A stretch of 64,000 nt of DNA from Nonomuraea glycinis. Its GTDB lineage: Bacteria; Actinomycetota; Actinomycetes; Streptosporangiales; Streptosporangiaceae. The notes under the pieces are model-generated. The model was given only the letters and a program-made list of their open reading frames with translations, was not told the origin of the DNA and did not search any database. The position numbers were made by a program, and so were the translations under genes. The DNA lies in the NCBI RefSeq assembly GCF_014646515.1, contig NZ_BMNK01000023.1:62001-126000 (forward strand), given 5' to 3'. This document shows, one piece after another, positions 59,045 through 64,000 of this stretch. Every line of letters begins with the position of its first letter. Position 1 is the stretch's first letter.

Positions 59045-59938
59045 ATGTCGCGTACCGTGCTCATCACCGGAGCCACCGGAACCGTGTCCACCGCGTTGCT
59101 GGATGCGCTGCGGGGGGCCGATGTGGCCCTTCGCGCCCTCGTCCGTGACGAGTCCAAGGCGGACGGCCCGCTCGAAAGGAACGCCGAGGTCTTCATCGGC
59201 GACCTCGACGACCCCCGGTCGCTGCCGCCCGCCTTCGCGGGCGTACAGGACCTGTGGCTGCTCACCCCGAACAGCCCGCGTGCCCCCGAGAACAACATGA
59301 ACGCCCTGTGGGCCGCGCGCCGGGCCGGGGTGGAGCGCGTCGTGCGCCTGTCCGTCGTCGGCGCGGCGCACGACGCGCCGAACCGCAGCGGCAGGCTGCA
59401 CGCGCTGTCCGACGCCGAGACCGAACGCTCCGGCCTGCGCTGGACGATCCTGCGTCCCCACTGGTTCATGCAGAACCTGCTGAACGAGGCGGCCGACCTC
59501 GCCGCCACCGGCACGTTCGCGACGAACCTCGCCTCCGCGCGGATCGGGATGATCGACGTACGCGACATCGCCGAGTGCGCCGCCCGCGTGCTCCTCGACG
59601 ACCCGGATCGCCACCATGGCCAGACCTACACCCTCACCGGCCCGCGCTCGCTAGGGCTCGACGAGGTCGCCGGCGAGATGAGCCTCGCTCTCGGCAGGTC
59701 CGTCACGTACCTGCCGGTCAGCGACGACGCCAAGCGCGAGACACTCCTCGGCTACGGCGTGCCGGCCTGGATCGTCGACATGCTCGAGGAGTACGCGCAG
59801 GCGTACGTCACCGGCTGGGGTGACCTCACCACCGACACGGTCGCCGGCCTCCTCGGCCGCGCCCCGCGCGACATCGCCGACTTCGCCCGCGACCACGCCG
59901 CGGCGTTCGGCTCCCGGACACCGCTCCCTTCGGTGTAG
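59045..59938 (+). CDS. NmrA-like NAD(P)-binding oxidoreductase
   Basis: A 297-residue atypical SDR of the NmrA/TMR type. Nucleotide motif VLITGATGTVSTALL is near the N-terminus. ATG 59045 is seven bases after AAAGGAG; the earlier ATG 59039 is too close. The active-site Tyr/Lys of classical SDRs is missing, so it may sense NADPH or act on quinones. It is co-transcribed with the MFS gene. Confidence 0.88.
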   Translation: MSRTVLITGATGTVSTALLDALRGADVALRALVRDESKADGPLERNAEVFIGDLDDPRSLPPAFAGVQDLWLLTPNSPRAPENNMNALWAARRAGVERVVRLSVVGAAHDAPNRSGRLHALSDAETERSGLRWTILRPHWFMQNLLNEAADLAATGTFATNLASARIGMIDVRDIAECAARVLLDDPDRHHGQTYTLTGPRSLGLDEVAGEMSLALGRSVTYLPVSDDAKRETLLGYGVPAWIVDMLEEYAQAYVTGWGDLTTDTVAGLLGRAPRDIADFARDHAAAFGSRTPLPSV

Positions 59939-60019
59939 CGCCTACCGCGAATGGCGTAGAGCCGAGTGACGCTCGGCGGACGACGCGCTCCCGCCGGCGC
60001 CCGGCCTAGCGTTCTCCGC

Positions 60020-60451
60020 ATGACAACGGAGAGAATCGCCACTGGCAAGAAAGTGATCGTCGCGATCGCCGGACTGGTCCTGACGGCCGGTTCCCTGGGA
60101 CCGGCCAGTGCCCAGGCGGGCACGACCGGCGAGAGCACCGCCGCGGTGGCCGCGCCCAAGCCGCCGAAGGGCGCCAGGGCCGTGGTCCAGGTCACCCCCA
60201 ACCCCACCACCAGGCGAGGCCAGGAGCTGACGATCACCGGCCACTGCGGCGGCGGAAAAGGGCTCAAGGCCGTGCTCGGCGGGATCGACAGGGAGCACCC
60301 TATGCTGCGGAACGTCCGCATCATCGACGACAACCCGCGGGGATTCGTGGCGAAGGCCACCCTCGCCCCCCATATCGGCAATGGCGTCGGCCCTATCTTC
60401 GTCGACTGCGGCGGCGAGGCGGGCGTGACCCTCCTGGTCACCCACGTCTGA
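60020..60451 (+). CDS. Small secreted protein of unknown function
   Basis: A 143-residue exported protein. Signal peptide (VIVAIAGLVLTAGSLGPASAQA). The mature part looks like an Ig-like beta sandwich with two cysteines (HCGGG and DCGGE) that may form a disulfide. ATG 60020 was used. Upstream in-frame sequence is leader. The role is unknown; it precedes the two-component genes by 111 bp. Confidence 0.7.
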   Translation: MTTERIATGKKVIVAIAGLVLTAGSLGPASAQAGTTGESTAAVAAPKPPKGARAVVQVTPNPTTRRGQELTITGHCGGGKGLKAVLGGIDREHPMLRNVRIIDDNPRGFVAKATLAPHIGNGVGPIFVDCGGEAGVTLLVTHV

Positions 60452-60562
60452 CCCACCCCGGCCCTGCCGCGGCCCTGGACCCATCGGTCCACGCGGCTGC
60501 GGAGGCCGGACCCAGGTGGAGTCCGGGCGACCCGTCCATCATCGTCGAGAAAGCGCCTCCCT

Positions 60563-61723
60563 ATGACCGATTCCCCTCCACGACTGACCGACTCCCCTCC
60601 ACGACGCGAACCCGCTCCCGTCCGGCACTTCGCCCGGGTCACCGACGTCGCGCTCGCCGGCGTCACCACGGTCATGTTCGTCGCGGTCGCCCTCGCCACC
60701 GGCGTGCACAGCCCCTGGCACGGCCCGATCCCCCTCGCTCTGCTGCTCGGCGCGCTCCTCCTGGTCAGGCGTCGATGGCCGATGACCGTGCTGCTGCTGT
60801 CGATCGGCGGGATCTTCGTCTATCACCTCGGCGGAGGTGAGTCTCCCGCCGGCTGGATCTGGCCGGCCGCGGTCGCCTACTACACCGCCGCCACCACGCC
60901 GCGCGTGCGCTGGGTGGCCGCCATCGGCCTGGCCCAGCTGATCTACTCCGCGATCGACTTCCGCTGGGCCCTGGACTCCAATCCGACCCGCTACGCGTTC
61001 CACCTCGTGGGGGAAGGGCTGCTCCTGGTGCTCCTCATCGCCGCAGGCCTCGCGTACGCCGCCGCGCTGCGCTGGGGTGAGCGGTTGCGCGAGACCGACA
61101 GCCGGGCGCGCGCCGCCGAGGAACGGTTGCGCGTCTCCCACGAGGTTCACGACATCGTCGCCCACACGCTGGCCCTGGTCGGCGTGCAGCTCAACGTCGC
61201 CGCCGACACCCTCCACGAGGATCCGGAGGCGGCCGCCGCCGCGCTGAGCCTGGCCAAGGAGGTCAGGAACCGGGCGATGGCCGATCTGCGCTCCCTCATC
61301 GCGGTCCTGCGCGACAGCCCCGGCGACACCGCACCGCACCTCGATCCGGCCTCCTTGGGCAGGCTCGTCGCCGACGCCCGGGACGCCGGACTCGACGTGA
61401 CCCTCGACGAGCACGGAGACCGCGCGGCCGTCCCCGCCCTTCCCGCCATCGCCGTCTACCGCGTCGTCCAGGAGTCCCTCGCCAACACGATCAAGCACGC
61501 GGGGGCGAGCAAGGCCGAGGTGACGATCGGCTACGGGCCACGCTCGATCACCGTCGAGGTCACCGACAACGGCCGCGGCGGAACCGGCGACGTCATCGAA
61601 GGCCACGGCATGACCGGCATGCGGGAGCGAGTGAGCGCACTCGGGGGCGCGCTCACCGCCGGGCCGACGCCCGCCGGCTTCGCCGTGCGGGCCGACATCC
61701 CTGTGGCAGGCTCGACGGCATGA
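60563..61723 (+). CDS. Sensor histidine kinase (HisKA_3 type)
   Basis: A 386-residue kinase. Four to five N-terminal transmembrane helices (residues about 28-170) precede the dimerisation domain with His196 in VSHEVHDIVAH. The ATP-binding domain carries VVQESLANTIKHA (N-box) and DNGRGG (G1-box). It overlaps the response regulator gene by ATGA. The signal is unknown; the sensor is a membrane bundle without an extracellular domain. Confidence 0.92.
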   Translation: MTDSPPRLTDSPPRREPAPVRHFARVTDVALAGVTTVMFVAVALATGVHSPWHGPIPLALLLGALLLVRRRWPMTVLLLSIGGIFVYHLGGGESPAGWIWPAAVAYYTAATTPRVRWVAAIGLAQLIYSAIDFRWALDSNPTRYAFHLVGEGLLLVLLIAAGLAYAAALRWGERLRETDSRARAAEERLRVSHEVHDIVAHTLALVGVQLNVAADTLHEDPEAAAAALSLAKEVRNRAMADLRSLIAVLRDSPGDTAPHLDPASLGRLVADARDAGLDVTLDEHGDRAAVPALPAIAVYRVVQESLANTIKHAGASKAEVTIGYGPRSITVEVTDNGRGGTGDVIEGHGMTGMRERVSALGGALTAGPTPAGFAVRADIPVAGSTA

Positions 61724-62421
61724 CGATCAAGGTGCTCCTCGCCGACGACCAGGCACTCGTACGGGCCGGCTTTCGCAGCCTGCTGGCCCGCTCCCGGGAC
61801 ATAACGGTCGTCGGCGAAGCCGCCGACGGGGACGAAGCCGTCCGGCTGGCCGTGCGTACCCGCCCGGACGTGATCCTCATGGACATCCGCATGCCGGGCA
61901 CCGACGGCATCACCGCCACCCGCCGCATCGTCACCGACCAGGCCCTACCCGGCTGCCGGGTCATCATCCTCACCACGTTCGACACCGAGGAACACGTCTT
62001 CGCCGCACTGCGCGCCGGAGCCAGCGGCTTCCTCACCAAAGAGGTCGAACCCGCCGAGCTGCGCCGGGCGGTCACCGCCGTCGCCGCCGGGGACGCACTC
62101 CTGTCCCCGGGCGTGACCCGCCGCGTCATCGAGCAGTTCGCCCACCGGCAGGATCTCAGGCCCGACGCGGCGCAGCGACTGGCCGCCCTCACCGTCCGCG
62201 AGTCGGAGGCGGTCAAGCTGGTGGCGCTCGGCCTGTCCAACCACGAGATCGCCGAGCGCCTGGTCATCAGCCCGCTCACCGCCAAGACCCACATCACCAG
62301 GGCCCTCGCCAAGCTGGACGTGCGCGACCGGGTCCAGCTGGTCATCCTGGCCTACGAGAGCGGCCTGGTCCGGCCCGGCGGCCCTCCGCACCAGGTGACC
62401 GGGAATCCGTCGGCGCCGTAG
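61720..62421 (+). CDS. NarL/LuxR-family response regulator
   Basis: A 233-residue regulator. The receiver has Asp9-Asp10, phospho-acceptor Asp55 (LMDIRMPG) and Lys107 (FLTKE). The HTH is LTVRESEAVKLVALGLSNHE to TAKTHITRALAKLDV. It is the partner of the upstream kinase (ATGA overlap). Its targets are not evident, but the secreted protein before and the glycanase after are candidates. Confidence 0.93.
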   Translation: MTIKVLLADDQALVRAGFRSLLARSRDITVVGEAADGDEAVRLAVRTRPDVILMDIRMPGTDGITATRRIVTDQALPGCRVIILTTFDTEEHVFAALRAGASGFLTKEVEPAELRRAVTAVAAGDALLSPGVTRRVIEQFAHRQDLRPDAAQRLAALTVRESEAVKLVALGLSNHEIAERLVISPLTAKTHITRALAKLDVRDRVQLVILAYESGLVRPGGPPHQVTGNPSAP

Positions 62422-62447
62422 CCGAGTGTCACTTACGGCGTGCACCG

Positions 62448-62480
62448 GGCGCGGGCGCCCCTTCTCGGGACGCCCGCGCC
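62448..62480. terminator. Bidirectional hairpin terminator
   Basis: GGCGCGGGCG (62448-62457) pairs with CGCCCGCGCC (62471-62480) around a 13-nt loop. It is between the response regulator (+) and the glycanase (-), serving both. Confidence 0.75.
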
Positions 62481-62490
62481 ATGCGCCGCG

Positions 62491-63936
62491 TCAGAAGTCG
62501 TCGGCGGTACGGATCCGGTCGCGGATCCAGACGCCGGCCTCCTTGAGGCGGCCCGTCCCGGCGAACGAGCCGTTCGGGCAGGTGCCGGTGGTGAAGACGG
62601 CGCCCGTGCGGAAGTCGTCGGAGAAGTTCCAGTTGACCCAGCTGATCTTCTTTTGGGCCAGCAGGTCGAGGTACTGCTGCGACCGGGAGAAGTTGTTGGC
62701 TCCGTCGCCGGACGCGGTCTGGGTGCCGAACTCGGTCACGAAGATCGGCAACCGGTCGGCGGCCCTGGACAGGGTGTTCAGGTACTCGGTGCCGTGCGAG
62801 GCCGCGTAGAAGTGGAACGTGTACATGATGTTGGCCGCGTTGACCGGGTTGTTGACGATCTCGGTCTCGTTGCCGCCGCCGGAGACGCCGAGCGAGGACC
62901 AGGCGCGGGTGCCGACCAGGATCGGGGCGTCGGGGTCGTGCTGGCGGATCACCGGGATGAGCTGGTGCGCGTAGTCGCGGATGACGGACCAGGTGACGGC
63001 GTCGCCGTTCGGCTCGTTGGCGATCTCGTACAGGACGTTCTTCTTGCCGTTGTGCCGCTGGGCGATCTCGGTGAAGAAGGTCTTGGCCCGGCCGAGGTTG
63101 TACATCGGGTCACCCGGGTCGAGCATGTGCCAGTCCACGATCGCGTACATGCCGCGAGCGGTGGCCATCTCGATCAGGGAGTGCACCCGGTCGGTGAACA
63201 GCCGGGGGTTGGTCTCGTACCCGTCCTCCTGGATGTACATCGAGATGCGCAGGACGTCGGCCTTCCAGTCGGTGGCCAGCGCGTCGAGCGAGGAGGTGTT
63301 GAGGCACTGGTTGTACCACTGGATGCCGTGGCTGCTCATGCCGCGCAGCTGGATCTGCTTGCCGCTCTCGTTGCAGAGCTTGATGCCGCACACCCGCAGT
63401 TGCCCGTTGGCCTGCACCGGGGTGCCGCCGCCGCCACCGCCCGAGGGTGCCCCGTAGACCTCCATCTCCCACAGGGAGTAGCCGTACGGGGTGCCGCGTT
63501 GCGTGCCGTACACGCGCACGTACCGGCCGCTGCCGCTGACCGTGAGGTCGTCGATCCCTCCGTCGCCGGAGGTGGTGGAGTAGACGTCGGTCCAGGTGGA
63601 CCCGTCGGGCGAGGTCTGCACGCGGTACGCCGTGGCGTAGGCGGCCTCCCAGTTCAGCCGCACCCGGGAGACGGTGTGCGTGGCGCCGAGGTCCACCCGG
63701 ATCCACTGCGGGTCGATTCCCTCGGCGCTGGCCCACCGCGTGGCCGTGTCGCCGTCCACCGCCTTGCCCGGCTCCAGGCCGGCGGCCTCGACCGACAGGG
63801 CCGTCACGGTCTTGCCCTGGGACACCAGCGGGTCGGCCGCCGACCCGGCGCTCGCGCTCACGCCGGCCGGCACCATGAGCGGCGCCATCAGCGCGGCTAT
63901 GACCGCGAAGATCCTCGCACCTGCACTTCGCCTCAC
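62491..63936 (-). CDS. Secreted CBM32-GH5 glycoside hydrolase (cellulase-like)
   Basis: A 481-residue exported enzyme. Signal peptide (IFAVIAALMAPLMVPAGVSAS). Residues about 35-160 are a discoidin/CBM32 (F5/8C) module (VDGDTATRWASAEG, VRVYGTQ). A Gly-rich linker follows. The GH5 domain starts near LRVCGIKLCNESGKQIQLRG. The acid/base Glu lies in YEIANEPNG and the nucleophile in IFVTEFGT. GTG 63936 was chosen because GGAG lies six bases upstream and it yields a normal signal peptide. It probably cleaves beta-1,4-glucan or mannan. Confidence 0.9.
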   Translation of the reverse strand: MRRSAGARIFAVIAALMAPLMVPAGVSASAGSAADPLVSQGKTVTALSVEAAGLEPGKAVDGDTATRWASAEGIDPQWIRVDLGATHTVSRVRLNWEAAYATAYRVQTSPDGSTWTDVYSTTSGDGGIDDLTVSGSGRYVRVYGTQRGTPYGYSLWEMEVYGAPSGGGGGGTPVQANGQLRVCGIKLCNESGKQIQLRGMSSHGIQWYNQCLNTSSLDALATDWKADVLRISMYIQEDGYETNPRLFTDRVHSLIEMATARGMYAIVDWHMLDPGDPMYNLGRAKTFFTEIAQRHNGKKNVLYEIANEPNGDAVTWSVIRDYAHQLIPVIRQHDPDAPILVGTRAWSSLGVSGGGNETEIVNNPVNAANIMYTFHFYAASHGTEYLNTLSRAADRLPIFVTEFGTQTASGDGANNFSRSQQYLDLLAQKKISWVNWNFSDDFRTGAVFTTGTCPNGSFAGTGRLKEAGVWIRDRIRTADDF

Positions 63937-63960
63937 GAACGACTCCGATCCTCGGGCCCG

Positions 63961-63979
63961 GTTAGGAAAGTTTCTTAAC
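63961..63979. promoter_or_regulatory. 19-bp palindromic operator upstream of the glycanase
   Basis: GTTAGGAAAGTTTCTTAAC is a 19-bp palindrome with one mismatch, centred about 34 bp before the GTG start. Similar AGGAAA...TTTCCT sites precede secreted glycosidase genes in related actinomycetes. A carbohydrate-responsive repressor is the likely binder. Confidence 0.6.
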
Positions 63980-64000
63980 TTGCGGCGCAGCATAGGTTGA

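Noticed and set aside
57806..59617. A 603-codon open frame antisense to the MFS and NmrA genes
   Set aside because: Arg/His/Gly-rich shadow spanning two unrelated plus-strand genes; no domain pattern.

Overview
The window is high-GC DNA from a filamentous-type actinomycete, probably a Streptosporangiales-like genus; this is inferred from gene content, not from a marker gene. Pointers are the very high third-position GC, the tRNA-Met / rpmG / hadA / hadB / murB neighbourhood, a large LAL-type LuxR regulator, a cytochrome P450 with its 3Fe-4S ferredoxin, a HelR-type helicase with a rifamycin-associated element, and a contractile injection system (CIS) of actinobacterial type. Nearly all operonic junctions are ATGA or GTGA stop/start overlaps.

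Layout. 0.1-3 kb: nitrilase plus PLP-dependent dehydratase (overlapping), then deoC on the other strand. 3.1-8.5 kb: a one-strand cassette of a hemopexin-repeat protein with an NNPGN lysozyme-like tail, a Gln/Met-rich glycine-zipper protein, a Gln-Ala repeat protein, a small I9-like protein, a subtilisin without signal peptide, a C2-like protein and a 48-residue basic protein, closed by a terminator. 8.6-13.1 kb: LAL regulator (+) and a MotA/ExbB-plus-MotB/ExbD-like membrane pair (-). 13.1-17.5 kb: manganese exporter with yybP-ykoY riboswitch, murB, a glycosyltransferase-like protein, hadB, hadA, rpmG and tRNA-Met. 17.5-23.8 kb: an accessory block (double GntR, MazG-like, HTH_42, radical SAM, dTMP-kinase-like, HTH/TPR regulator) lying between tRNA-Met and tRNA-Thr. 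23.9-30.3 kb: NlpC/P60 hydrolase, two ABC exporters, a flavin-reductase-like protein, a STAS protein and a CHRD protein.

30.5-33.4 kb: a three-domain protein (deoxyribosyltransferase/TIR-like, TPR, calcineurin-like phosphoesterase) followed by a SLATT two-TM effector candidate. 33.4-48.0 kb: a 16-gene CIS operon on the minus strand. It reads LuxR regulator, cap (Pvc16/DUF4255), zinc-ribbon membrane protein, fasciclin protein, sheath, tube, chaperone-like protein, DUF6760, disordered protein, second tube-like protein, LysM, VgrG, PAAR spike tip, gp25, gpJ, gpI. No AAA ATPase, tape measure or DUF4157 gene is recognisable here. 48.2-64 kb: M48 peptidase, VOC and DinB proteins, WYL regulator, methyltransferase, HelR, ferredoxin/P450 with divergent TetR, LysR with divergent MFS and NmrA-like genes, a small secreted protein, a two-component system, and a secreted CBM32-GH5 glycanase with a 19-bp palindromic operator.

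No rRNA, IS element, integrase or CRISPR array was seen, and no gene-free stretch exceeds 300 bases. The strongest candidates for undescribed biology are the CIS operon with its unusual accessory genes and neighbouring SLATT module, the signal-less hemopexin/glycine-zipper/subtilisin cassette, and the accessory block between the two tRNA genes.
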